Shown here piece by piece: positions 39,695-49,400 of a DNA stretch of 56,130 bases. Position 1 is the stretch's first letter, and every line of letters begins with the position of its first letter. This DNA is from Catenulispora sp. (lineage in GTDB: Bacteria; Actinomycetota; Actinomycetes; Streptomycetales; Catenulisporaceae), in the NCBI GenBank assembly GCA_013362315.1, contig JABFWL010000294.1:1-56130 (forward strand), in the 5' to 3' direction. Both the position numbers and the translations under genes were made by a program. The notes under the pieces were generated by a model. The model searched no databases, was not told the DNA's origin, and worked only from the letters and a program-made list of their open reading frames with translations.

Positions 39695-41917
39695 CTATTG
39701 GTCGACGAAGTCCACGTTGACAGCGGTGTCGCCGGAGTCGTGCTGCAGGGTCACGGTGGACCCTTCCGGGATGTTGACGCTGACCGTCTTTTCCGTGAAG
39801 GTTCCCCAGTCGCCGGTTGCGGTGAAGGCGACGCTCTGGCTCTTGACTCCGTTGACGTAGAGACTCAGCGAGCCGGAGGCCGCTGCGGCGTAGCCGATAG
39901 CCAGCTTGTTCGAGGCGTGAAGGCCGTTGAAGGTCACGCCGTCGCCGACGTTCGCCAGGTATCCGACGTTGATCCCGTCGGTGGCGCCACTCCGGATTTC
40001 ACCCTTCGCACCACCGAGGAGGGTGCCGTATTCAGCCTGTTGCGGCTCTTGGATGTAGTCCACGTTGATGGGCACATCTCCAGCGTCGTGCTGCAGGGTC
40101 ACGGTGGCTCCGGCCGGGATGTTCACGGTGACTGTCTTTTCCGTGAAGGTTCCCCAGTCGCCGGTTGCGGTGAAGGCGACGCTCTGGCTCTTGACTCCGT
40201 TGACGTAGAGGCTGAACGTGCCGGAGGCCGCTGCGGCGAAGCCGATGTCCAGCCTGTCGGAGACACCCAGGTTCGAATACGTGACGCCGTCGCCGACGTT
40301 GACCATGTAGCCGACGTTCTGCCCGTTCCACGCGCCGCTGTGGGGTTCGACGCGTGCACCGCCGCGCAGCTGGCCGACGGTTGCTCCCTGGCGAACGGTC
40401 ATGGCGCCGCGTTGCTGGATGTAGTCCACGTTGACGGCCGTATCGCCGCTGTCGTTCCGCAGCGTGATACTGGCGCCGGCCGGGACGGTGACATGGACGG
40501 TCTTGGTGGCGAACGTGCCCCAGTCTCCGGTCGAGGGGAAACTGACACTCTGGTTCTTGACGCCGTTGACGTACACGCTGAAGGTGCCTGATGCCGCCGC
40601 GGCGTAGTCGACGTCCAGCAGCGGGGAGGCGCTGAGGTTCTGGAACGTGACGCCGTCGCCGACGTTGACCATGTAGCCGACGTTCTGCCCGTTCCACGCG
40701 CCGCTGTGGGGTTCGAGCCGTGCTCCGCCTTGGAGAACTCCGGCGTTCGCAGCCTGCCGCTCCGGCAGGTTGTCCCAGCCCTCGCCCCAGGCGTACTTCA
40801 CGCGCTCCAGCGCGCTGAGGTTGGGGGTCCAGAACGGCGTGACGCTTCCGGTGTTGCTGTTGTTCCTCAGGATATTGAGTTCGTCATAGGCGCCGATGCC
40901 GTCGGTGTAGGTGTTGCGGCCGCCGACGCCGTGGCACCAGATCGCACCCAGGTTCTCCTTACGGATGGTGTCGGTCATGGCACGCAGGAAGGCCACCCGA
41001 TTGTCGGTGCTGGCCGCGTCGTTGAAGTCGAGGTGGGTGTTGAGATCCACCGGCGATCCGAACTCCTCGACGATGGTGCGCGATGCGCACTGGCCTATGC
41101 TGGAGTTGAAGTCTTTGACCCAGCTGTCATAGCTCGTCCCACCGCCGAAGAACCAGTACTTGTGCAGGGCCAGGTAGGTCCCGGCGAACCGGGAGTCGTT
41201 GCAAAGAGGTGTGACGTCCTCGTCGTAGCGCACGCCGGGGATGAGCATCCTGTTCCTGGGGACCGCCGAGTTGTCCGCTATCCAGGTGGCGGCGATGTTC
41301 AGCCAGTCGGTGGCGCTGTAGGCATGGGGTTCGTTCATCGGGTCGAAGTAGACCCGGGGGTTGTTCTGGTAGGTGTTGACGGCTGCCGTCCACATTTTGC
41401 CGAAGTTGCTGGTCGCGACAGTGCTGAGATTCGCGGGGTCCAGGCCGACGCTGTAGCCGGCGTCGTGTCCTTCTGTCCAGTAGGACAGGATGATGTTGAC
41501 GCCCTGGGCGGTCGCCTGGTCGATGACACCACGGTAGGTGTTCCACCAGGGATCAGTCGCGGTCTTGTAGTTGATCGGGATCCGGATGGTGTTGACGCCG
41601 AGGCTCTGGAACTGGGCGACGATGGCGGCGGTCTTGGGCTGGACCGTGGCGTAGGTGTCAGTGGTGCTCAGCCCGTCGAGCAGCAGGTCGCAGTCGCAGT
41701 AGTTGTCGTCGCGTTCAGACCATTGCGACCAGACCAGGCCGTGGTACTGGCCGGCATCGAGGCCGGTGTCGGCATGGGCCGGCGCCGCACCCGGCCATCC
41801 GGAGGCCGGCACGATGACCAGCGTGGCCAGTGCACAGACGATGGCGAAGCGGATGAGGCGGTTCAGGACGGAACTTGCTGTGGTGGGTTGCGGTCTGGCT
41901 TGAGAGTGGTTCGGCAT
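39695..41917 (-). CDS. Secreted GH5-like glycosidase with three CBM repeats
   Basis: A 740-residue protein. ATG 41917 follows GGAGGGG. Signal peptide about 1-50 (LIRFAIVCALATLVIV...APAHAD). Residues about 60-390 form the GH5 (cellulase clan A) barrel, with acid/base Glu196 in FDPMNEP and nucleophile Glu285 in IVEEFG. Three ~110-residue repeats follow (about 395-740), each with GG(A)R(L/V)EPHSGAWNGQNVGYMV-like and YAAAASGT(F/L)S(V/L)YVNGVK segments, resembling CBM35/CBM6-type modules. The enzyme is predicted to be exported and to act on a plant or microbial beta-glycan. It is transcribed away from the shared regulatory block. Confidence 0.88.
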   Translation of the reverse strand: MPNHSQARPQPTTASSVLNRLIRFAIVCALATLVIVPASGWPGAAPAHADTGLDAGQYHGLVWSQWSERDDNYCDCDLLLDGLSTTDTYATVQPKTAAIVAQFQSLGVNTIRIPINYKTATDPWWNTYRGVIDQATAQGVNIILSYWTEGHDAGYSVGLDPANLSTVATSNFGKMWTAAVNTYQNNPRVYFDPMNEPHAYSATDWLNIAATWIADNSAVPRNRMLIPGVRYDEDVTPLCNDSRFAGTYLALHKYWFFGGGTSYDSWVKDFNSSIGQCASRTIVEEFGSPVDLNTHLDFNDAASTDNRVAFLRAMTDTIRKENLGAIWCHGVGGRNTYTDGIGAYDELNILRNNSNTGSVTPFWTPNLSALERVKYAWGEGWDNLPERQAANAGVLQGGARLEPHSGAWNGQNVGYMVNVGDGVTFQNLSASPLLDVDYAAAASGTFSVYVNGVKNQSVSFPSTGDWGTFATKTVHVTVPAGASITLRNDSGDTAVNVDYIQQRGAMTVRQGATVGQLRGGARVEPHSGAWNGQNVGYMVNVGDGVTYSNLGVSDRLDIGFAAAASGTFSLYVNGVKSQSVAFTATGDWGTFTEKTVTVNIPAGATVTLQHDAGDVPINVDYIQEPQQAEYGTLLGGAKGEIRSGATDGINVGYLANVGDGVTFNGLHASNKLAIGYAAAASGSLSLYVNGVKSQSVAFTATGDWGTFTEKTVSVNIPEGSTVTLQHDSGDTAVNVDFVDQ

Positions 41918-42213
41918 GTTCCCCTCCATGCGATGGGTGAGTTGGCGTGCCCGACCGCCGAGTGGCAATCGATGGTCGAACGCGCCCGGTCCGTGGTGGC
42001 CGTGGTCGGCGTCACCATGTGCCTCGGCGCGGCGCGCCTTCGTGGGCGAGAACCGATGAAGCCGCGGCGGAAGCTCGAGGAGCGCTGAAGACGGACGATT
42101 CGGCGTCGGCGCAGTGTCATGGGGCTGATTCAGCCGGTATCTCCGGCACGGCCTTGAACGGAACGGTAAATGCATACTTCGGCCGGGTGAAGAGCATGTT
42201 ACGGATCGCTGTG

Positions 42214-42228
42214 ATCTGGAATCCAGAT
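42214..42228. promoter_or_regulatory. Variant LysR-type box ATCTG-N5-CAGAT
   Basis: ATCTG-GAATC-CAGAT is a perfect palindrome of the same size as the ATCCG-N5-CGGAT boxes with C to T changes in both arms. It lies 120 bp left of the perfect box at 42334 in the GH5/CAZyme intergenic region, on the GH5 side. Confidence 0.45.
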
Positions 42229-42333
42229 GGCGACAGCACATTTACCCCGGTCGTCATTCGGCCCCGGTGATGTCGGCGATCCCGTGCCTGTGCTGCACCG
42301 AAGGTGTATCGAGTCGCGCGGAGCGTCGTGGCG

Positions 42334-42378
42334 ATCCGGATTTCGGATCGCATGAATCTGTAACACGTGCTTCACGCG
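42334..42378. promoter_or_regulatory. LysR-type box (site D) and 45-bp shared block (copy 2)
   Basis: Perfect box ATCCG-GATTT-CGGAT (42334-42348), then 13 bp, then AACACGTGCTTCACGCG (42362-42378). The block matches 34598-34642 in both parts and spacing. The end part contains CGTG-CTT-CACG. A -35-like TTGACA follows at 42387-42392. The 543-bp gap 41918-42460 contains this block, the variant box and no other gene. Confidence 0.75.
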
Positions 42379-42460
42379 GCGGTCGCTTGACATTATCTTC
42401 GCACATCAAAACCCGCCCTCTGGACTGCCGGCTGAGCCGCCGGCGAAGGAAGGACGCACC

Positions 42461-42625
42461 ATGCCCCCCACCTCACCAATGGCCCATCCTCCGAGGTCCG
42501 CCCGAATCCGCCCAGCCCGTTCTGCGCCGGCTGCCGCGCTGGCCGTGATCTTCGCGCCGGCAGTGACGCCGGTCATGGCTCCGCTCCATCAAACATCCGA
42601 TCACTCGCTTGATTGCCGATGGTGA
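42461..42625 (+). pseudogene. Orphan secretion-signal ORF (truncated secreted protein)
   Basis: A 54-codon frame with a good ribosome site (GAAGGAAGGA) 8 nt before ATG 42461. It reads MPPTSPMAHPPRSARIRPAR then a hydrophobic core SAPAAALAVIFAPAVTPVMA and only 15 more residues before the stop. This is a signal peptide without a mature protein, so the rest of a secreted enzyme gene was probably lost. It lies directly downstream of the shared regulatory block and its TTGACA. A short exported peptide is the other reading. Confidence 0.5.
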
Positions 42626-42887
42626 CAGGTGGGGTTGTCGGATCCTTTACGTGCGGATCTGTTGAAGTCTCGTGATGTGAGCCGCTCGAAATGAACCCTT
42701 GACATCGGATGTATGGCGGCGCGACCATACGACCTACCATCGCAGGCGCCGGATGAACGGGTTCTTTCCACCCGGGTAACGCACGCCCTCTCTGGTGCGG
42801 ATGTCGGCGCCTCGACGCCGACCGGCTCCTCCCACATCGCGAACCCGTCCGTGTCCTCCTGGCTCCTGCCGGCAGAAAGGCCGCACC

Positions 42888-45800
42888 ATGCGAGATGCTC
42901 CACTAGTCAGGGCTTTGACAGCCTTCGTGCTCGGCGCAGCGGCGGTGGCTGCCGCATGGTCGTCGCCTGCTGCGACGCGGGCGTCCGCGGTCACCGTCAC
43001 GACCGCCTGGTCCAATGGTGCGTTCCGGGTCGGCACCGCGAATCTGGTTCGCGAGGCGGACATCGTCCTGGGCAGCCCGAACACCGCTGCGGCCCAGTCG
43101 ATGCCGCTGGGAAACGGGCCGCTGGGTGCGGCAGTGTGGGCCCAGAACGGCTTCACCGCTCAGCTGAACCGAAGCGACACGCTCCCCGGTCGCAAGTCTC
43201 CCGGCTGGGTGCAGATCCCGGGGCTGTCCCGGATCACCAGTGCCGTCGACTTCTCGGCCGTCGTCGACCCCTACGACGGGGTTCTCCGCGAATCCGGTGG
43301 CGGGATGACCGCGACGGTCTATGTGCGCGCCGACAAGGACGAACTCGTCGTCGATGTCACCGGCGCGGACCCGAACTCGGTCCAGAGCGCCACGGTCAAC
43401 CTGTGGTCCGGACGGACCCCGGCGGCCGCGGCCGGCGGCGGTGTCGGGACGCTGGCCGAGACCTGGGTCGACAACAACGCCACCACCGGATCGGGCCGCA
43501 CGTTCGGCTCGCTGGCCGCGCTCACCGCCGGCGGCCGCAACGTCACCGCATCGGTCGCAGACTCCGAGACGGTCAAGGTCAACTTCACGCCCAACGCGGA
43601 CGGCAGCTTCCGCGTCCTGGTCGGCAGCCCGTCCTGGGCTGGGGGAGACGCCGCTGGGACCGCGGCCGCGCTGCTCGGCGCGGACGCGTCCGCGACTTCC
43701 AGCGCGCTTCAGGCGCCGCATCTGGCCTGGTGGCACAACTTCTGGGCCAACTTGGGGTTAGTGAAGCTGTCTTCGGCGGACGGCGTCGCCAATTACATGG
43801 AGAAACTGCGCACTCTGTACTACTTCACTGCCGCCGAGGAGTCTCGTGGCCCGCTGCCAGGCTCTCAGGCCGGCGTCGCGGACTTGTTCAACTTCTCGCA
43901 GGACTCCCAGAACTTTGATCCGGCCGCCTTCTGGTTCTGGAACCTGCGCGGCCAGGCTGCTGCGAACATCGGCGCCGGCGCGTTCACGCTCAACTCAGGG
44001 CTTTTCAACCTCTACACCTCGAACCTGGCCAATATCCAAGCCTGGACGACGGCGAAGATGGGCGGACGGCCCGGGATCTGCGTGCCGGAGACGATGCGGT
44101 TCAACGGCGTGGGCTACGAGGAGGGGGGCTCCCCGCCTTCGATCTCCGGGATGAGCTGTGCCGATCCGTCGCAACAGGGCTCGTTCTACAACGCCCGGAC
44201 CGTCTCCAGCGGCGCCGAGATCGGGTTGTGGGTCTGGCAGCAGTACCTGACCACCGGCGACCGCAGCTTCCTGCAGCAGAATTATCCGCTGATGCAGCAG
44301 GCGGCGACGTTCCTGCTCGCCTACACCACCGTCGGCTCGGACGGACTGCGGCATGCGGTCGCCAACGTGCATGAGAACCAGTGGGACGTGCAGGACCCGG
44401 TCAACATGATCGACGCGATGAAGGCGCTGTTCCCGGCCACCATCGCCGCTGCCCAGACGCTGAACACCGACCCCTCGCTGGTCTCCCAGCTGCAGACGGC
44501 GATTCCGCAGATCCCCGACTACCCCCGCACCGACCAAGCCACCCACCAGCAGTTGTTGACCGCCTCGGCGGACTCCTCCGGCACCGACGTGCTGGGCCAG
44601 TCCTCCCAGCCGACCGCGGCCATCCACAACAACGAGAACGACGACCTGGAATCGGTCTGGCCCTACAACCTCATCGGCGACACCTCGCCGCTGTTCTCCC
44701 TGGCCCAGCGCACGTACAACCACCGGGTCAACGCGTCGTTCCCGGACTGGAGCTTCGACGCCGTCCAGGCCGCCCGCCTGGGCCTGGGCTCCGAAGTGGC
44801 CTCCCAGCTGAGCACGCTGACCCAGAAGTACCAGGCCTACCCCGACGGTCTGGGTTCCTGGCTGGGCGGCACCGGATCAGAGCCCTACATCGAGCAGGAG
44901 GCCAACGTCGCACTCGCCGTCAACGAAGCCCTGGTCCAGGACGACGACGGTGTCCTGCGCATCGCCCCGGCCCTGCCGGCCGGCTGGGATGCCGACGGCA
45001 CCCAGTACATCCAGGGCGGAAGCACCGTTTCGGTCCAGGTGCACGGCGGCGTCATAGGCACCGTCGGCATCCACGCCGGATCCACCGCCGGCATCACCGT
45101 CCGCAACCCGTGGCCCGGGCAAAGCGTCGAAGTCGTCGACGGCACCGACGAGTCCACGGTCGTGGTCAGTCCGACCACTGCCGGCCAGTTCTCGATCCCC
45201 GCCACGGCCGGCAAGTCCTACCTCGTCCAGCAGGTCTCGGCACCGGTTGCCGGGATGACGTTCAGTGTCCTGACCGGCGCCCCGGCCACCAAGGCGAGCC
45301 ATCTGGGCACCGTCCAGATCGGCCTGGACGCGCCTGTGGTCTACCGGAACCTGGCCGCATCGTTCAACAACGTCGGCATCACGGCGGACACCAACACCGC
45401 GCCCGGCAACTTCGACGGCGGCACCGCGAGCCTGTCGCAGACCGCGATGAGCAACGCCGGCGCCGCGCCGGGAGCAACCATAACCTCATCGGGCGTGACG
45501 TTCACGATGGCGAACGTGGCTGCCGGAACCGCCGACAACACGGTCACCAAGGGGCAGATCATCGCCATGCCCGGCGGTGGCACCAGCCTCGGATTCCTGC
45601 TGACCGGCACCTACGGCCCGGTCACCGCCCCCGGCACCATCGTCTACACCGACGGCAGCACCCAGAGCTACACCCTGACCTCGCCCGACTGGTTCTCCAC
45701 AACGCCACCGACCGGCGGGGCCGTGGCCGTGAACTCCGCCTACCAGAACCGGCCAGGGAACACCACGTACGTACACACCGCCGATGTGTTTTCCGAAACC

Positions 45801-46307
45801 GTTCCCCTGGCCTCGAACAAGATCGTCGCGTCCGTCGTGCTGCCGAACACCGGCGGCCCTGACGGGCACACTCCCACGATCCACGTCTTCGCCATGGCTT
45901 TCAGCGGCCCGTCCCCGGTGATCAGCCTGCGGGCCCATACGAACAACATGATCGTCGCCGCCGACAACGCGGGCTCCTCGCCGTTGATCGCGAACCGGAC
46001 GGCGATCGACACGTGGGGAATGTTCGACCTGATCGGCAACCTGGACGGGAGCGTCAGCTTCCGCGCGCACGCGAACAACATGATCGTCACCGCCGAGAAC
46101 GCCGGTTCCTCCTCGCTCATCGCGAACCGGACGGCGATCAACACCTGGGAAGAGTTCGACCTCATCCAGAACGTCGATCGCAGCGTCGCCTTCCGCGCGC
46201 ATGCGAACAACATGATCGTCACCGCCGAGAACGCCGGTTCCTCGCCTCTGATAGCGAACCGCACGGCCATCGACACCTGGGAGGAGTTCGACCTCATCAA
46301 GGACTGA
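42888..46307 (+). CDS. Secreted GH95-like glycosidase with C-terminal fascin-like repeats
   Basis: A 1139-residue exported protein. ATG 42888 follows AGAAAGG; the longer frame has no site. Signal peptide about 1-37. Residues about 45-290 form the N-terminal beta-sandwich (NGPLGAAVWAQNGFTAQLNR), about 300-700 the (alpha/alpha)6 barrel (ENQWDVQDPVNMIDAMKALF, NNENDDLESVWPYNLIGD) as in GH95 alpha-L-fucosidases and related enzymes. A galactose-binding-like domain follows (about 840-990, NNVGITADTNTAPGNFDGG). Three ~46-residue repeats end the protein (about 995-1139; RAHANNMIVTAENAGSS...LIANRTAI), a fascin-like beta-trefoil. Exact substrate (fucoside, galactoside or other) not determined. Confidence 0.8.
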   Translation: MRDAPLVRALTAFVLGAAAVAAAWSSPAATRASAVTVTTAWSNGAFRVGTANLVREADIVLGSPNTAAAQSMPLGNGPLGAAVWAQNGFTAQLNRSDTLPGRKSPGWVQIPGLSRITSAVDFSAVVDPYDGVLRESGGGMTATVYVRADKDELVVDVTGADPNSVQSATVNLWSGRTPAAAAGGGVGTLAETWVDNNATTGSGRTFGSLAALTAGGRNVTASVADSETVKVNFTPNADGSFRVLVGSPSWAGGDAAGTAAALLGADASATSSALQAPHLAWWHNFWANLGLVKLSSADGVANYMEKLRTLYYFTAAEESRGPLPGSQAGVADLFNFSQDSQNFDPAAFWFWNLRGQAAANIGAGAFTLNSGLFNLYTSNLANIQAWTTAKMGGRPGICVPETMRFNGVGYEEGGSPPSISGMSCADPSQQGSFYNARTVSSGAEIGLWVWQQYLTTGDRSFLQQNYPLMQQAATFLLAYTTVGSDGLRHAVANVHENQWDVQDPVNMIDAMKALFPATIAAAQTLNTDPSLVSQLQTAIPQIPDYPRTDQATHQQLLTASADSSGTDVLGQSSQPTAAIHNNENDDLESVWPYNLIGDTSPLFSLAQRTYNHRVNASFPDWSFDAVQAARLGLGSEVASQLSTLTQKYQAYPDGLGSWLGGTGSEPYIEQEANVALAVNEALVQDDDGVLRIAPALPAGWDADGTQYIQGGSTVSVQVHGGVIGTVGIHAGSTAGITVRNPWPGQSVEVVDGTDESTVVVSPTTAGQFSIPATAGKSYLVQQVSAPVAGMTFSVLTGAPATKASHLGTVQIGLDAPVVYRNLAASFNNVGITADTNTAPGNFDGGTASLSQTAMSNAGAAPGATITSSGVTFTMANVAAGTADNTVTKGQIIAMPGGGTSLGFLLTGTYGPVTAPGTIVYTDGSTQSYTLTSPDWFSTTPPTGGAVAVNSAYQNRPGNTTYVHTADVFSETVPLASNKIVASVVLPNTGGPDGHTPTIHVFAMAFSGPSPVISLRAHTNNMIVAADNAGSSPLIANRTAIDTWGMFDLIGNLDGSVSFRAHANNMIVTAENAGSSSLIANRTAINTWEEFDLIQNVDRSVAFRAHANNMIVTAENAGSSPLIANRTAIDTWEEFDLIKD

Positions 46308-46327
46308 AAGGACTGACACCGGCAGGC

Positions 46328-46364
46328 GTGTCCGCCGTGGACGGCAACGCCCCACGGCGGACAC
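46328..46364 (+). terminator. Hairpin after the GH95-like gene
   Basis: Perfect 13-bp arms GTGTCCGCCGTGG (46328-46340) and CCACGGCGGACAC (46352-46364) with an 11-nt loop, 20 bp after the stop. No T run. Probable terminator or mRNA-stabilising stem in the 102-bp gap before the GH3 gene. Confidence 0.55.
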
Positions 46365-46409
46365 CCGCACCTCGACATCGCGCCGCTTTCCGTCTCTCAA
46401 GGAGCACCA

Positions 46410-49400
46410 ATGGCAACTCCCATTCCGCGGGCGCGACTCGACCGCGCCCGCGGCGGCGCGCTCGCCCTTGCGGCAGCTGCCCTCTTCCTGGCCAGCACCA
46501 CGACTCCGGCCGCCGCGGCCGCCCCTGCGGCACCTGCGCCACCCACGGCCGGGTCCACGGCCTGTCCGTGGGTCGGTTCGTCGGCCCCGATCCCGCAACG
46601 GGTCAGCCAACTGCTGTCCCACATGTCGCTCACACAGGAAGTCACGCTGCTGACCGGCAGCACCGGATCCAACTACATCGGGTTCACCCCGGCGATCGGA
46701 TCGTTGTGCATCCCGGCGATGAACCTGAACGACAACCCCAACGGGGTCGGATGGATGACCGGTGTGACCCAGTTCCCGACCGCGGTGGACGTCGCCGCCA
46801 CCTGGGACACGACCGCTGAACAGCGCTACGGGCAGACCATCGGCGCCGAGCAGGCCGCCAAGGGCGCCACGATCGACTTCGGCCCGATGGTCAACATCGT
46901 GCGCGACCCGCGGTTCGGCCGGAACTACGAGACCCTCGGCGAGGATCCCTACCTCAGCGGGCAGCTGGGCGCCTCCAACATCCGCGGTGTGCAATCGACG
47001 GGTGTGATGGCCCAGGTCAAGCATCTGGCCGCGTACAACCAGGACGTCAACCGCAACACCGTCAGCGCCCAGGTCGACGACCGCACCGAGCAGGAGATCT
47101 ACCTGCCGGCGTTCCAGGCCGCCGTCCAGCAGGGCGCGGTTTCCTCAGTGATGTGCGCCACCAACTTCGTCAACGGTGTCGCAGCATGCCAGAACCCGCA
47201 TCTGCTGACCTCGGTGCTGCGCCAGCAGTTCGGCTTCACCGGGTTCGTCACCTCCGACTGGGGCTCCATCTACCCCACGAACTCCCTCGACGCCACGGTG
47301 CGGGCCGCCCAGGCCGGGTTGAACCAGGACATGCCCGGCAGCGACGGCGACTACGGCAGCCAGCTGGTCGGCGCGGTCAACGGCGGTTCGGTGCCGAAGT
47401 CGACCGTGGACAACCTCGTCTCCCAGGTGCTGACTGAGATGTTCGCCTTCGGGCTGTTCGACAAACCCACCTCCGGATCGACCGACCAGACCGCCACCAG
47501 CCCGAACCACGTGACGACCGCCAGAGGACTCGCCCAGGAAGGCACGGTGCTCCTGAAGAACGCCAGCGGCGTCCTGCCGTTCGGATCGGCCGTGTCCTCC
47601 ATCGCGGTCATCGGCGCCGACGCCTCCACGAAGCCGATCACCCAGGGCAACCCCAATGCCAGCGGCTACGTGACCTCCAGCGGCACGGTCACCCCGCTGC
47701 AGGGCATCACAGCGCGCGCCAACACCAGCGGCGTCAAAGTCGGCTACGACGATGGGACCAACAGCAGCACCGCGGCGTCCCTGGCCGCGTCCTCGTCAGT
47801 CGCGGTGGTGTTCGTCGGCAAATCGGAAGGTGAGAACGACGACCAGGCGAACATCGACCTGGCCGCCTCGGACAACGCGTTGATCTCCTCGGTCGCCGCT
47901 GCCAACCCGCACACGGTCGTGGTGCTCAACACCGGCTCGGCGGTCACGATGCCGTGGCTGAACTCGGTGGCCGGTGTGTTCGAAGCCTGGTACCCGGGTC
48001 AGGAGGACGGCAACGCGATCGCCGGGCTGCTGTTCGGGGACGTCAACCCCTCCGGGCACCTGCCGGTCACCTTCCCGGCAAGCCTTTCGCAGGTCCCGGC
48101 GCCGACGGCCGCCCAGTGGCCGGGCACCAGCACCGTTCCCGGCTGCACGCAGCCGACCTGCGTGCAGTATTCCGAAGGGCTGGGCGTCGGCTACCGCTGG
48201 TACGACTCCCAGAACATCGCACCCCTGTTCGAGTTCGGGTTCGGGCTGTCCTACACCAGCTTCGCGTTCAGCAACCTGTCGATCAGCCCGCTGATCAAGG
48301 GCGGCGCATCCACGGTCACCGCCACGGTGACGAACACCGGCACCCGGAGCGGAGCCGACGTCGCGCAGCTGTACGTCACCGCCCCGTCGGCGGTCGGCGA
48401 GCCGCCCAAGCAGCTGAAGGGTTTCGCCCGCGTCGATCTGGCACCCGGCCAGAGCACCACGGTCACCCTCCCGCTGACCGAGACCGACCTGCACTACTGG
48501 AACACCGGCGGCAACGGCTGGGCCACCGCCACCGGCGGCTACACGATCTCCGTGGGCGATTCCAGCCGCAACCTGCCGTTGTCCGGTTCGCTGACCGTCA
48601 CCACCGCGCAACTCGGCCAGCCCGTCACGATCGCCAACCCGGGTCCCCAGGAGGGCGTCGCCGGGGCCGGCGCATCTGTCACGGTCACCGCCGCCGACAC
48701 GACCGCGGGGCAGTCGCCGTCCTACACCGCCACCGGGCTGCCCTCCGGGACGGCGATCAACCCGGGCACCGGAGCCATCACCGGCACCCCGACGACCGCC
48801 GGAACCAGCACGGTCACCGTCAAGGCGGCTGACGCCACGGGTGCGTTCGCCACCACCAGCTTCACCTGGACGGTCACCCCGGCAGGCTCGGGGATTCCCA
48901 CCACGTCGCTGGTCGGCTACCAGGGCCTGTGCCTGGACGTGTTCGCGGCCAGGAGCGCCGACGGCACGCCGGCCCAGGTCTACACCTGCAACGGCACCGA
49001 CGCCCAGCGCTGGACCGCCGAACCTGACGGAAGCGTGCGCACCATGGGCAAGTGCCTGGACGCCGCCGCCGGTGGCACCGCGAACGGAACCAACGTCGAC
49101 CTGTCCACCTGCACCGGCACCGGCGCGCAGCAGTGGGCGCCGCAGACGAACGGGACACTGCTCAACACGGCTTCGGGACGGTGTCTGACCGACCCCAACT
49201 CCGGCCCAGCCGGCACCCATGTTCAGCTTTCGGACTGCACCGGCGCCGCGAACCAGGTGTGGACGCCCGCCGCGTCCCGCACCGGACCGGTGCCCGGGTA
49301 TCAGGGCTTGTGCATGGACGTGCGCTACGCCAACAGCGCCGACCGGACACCGGTGCAGGTCTACACCTGCAACGGCACGAACGCCCAGCAGTGGACCGTC

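Noticed and set aside
39770-40210. CRISPR-like or mobile repeat in the GH5 gene
   Set aside because: The repeated DNA encodes protein modules in frame, with divergence at expected positions; there are no spacers.
42634-42660. Another LysR-type box near TCGGATCC...GCGGATC
   Set aside because: The arms are 9 bp apart and do not follow the ATCCG-N5-CGGAT pattern.
46013-46819. Plus-strand frame bridging GH95-like and GH3 genes
   Set aside because: It is an out-of-phase reading of the repeats and of the GH3 signal region, without motifs.
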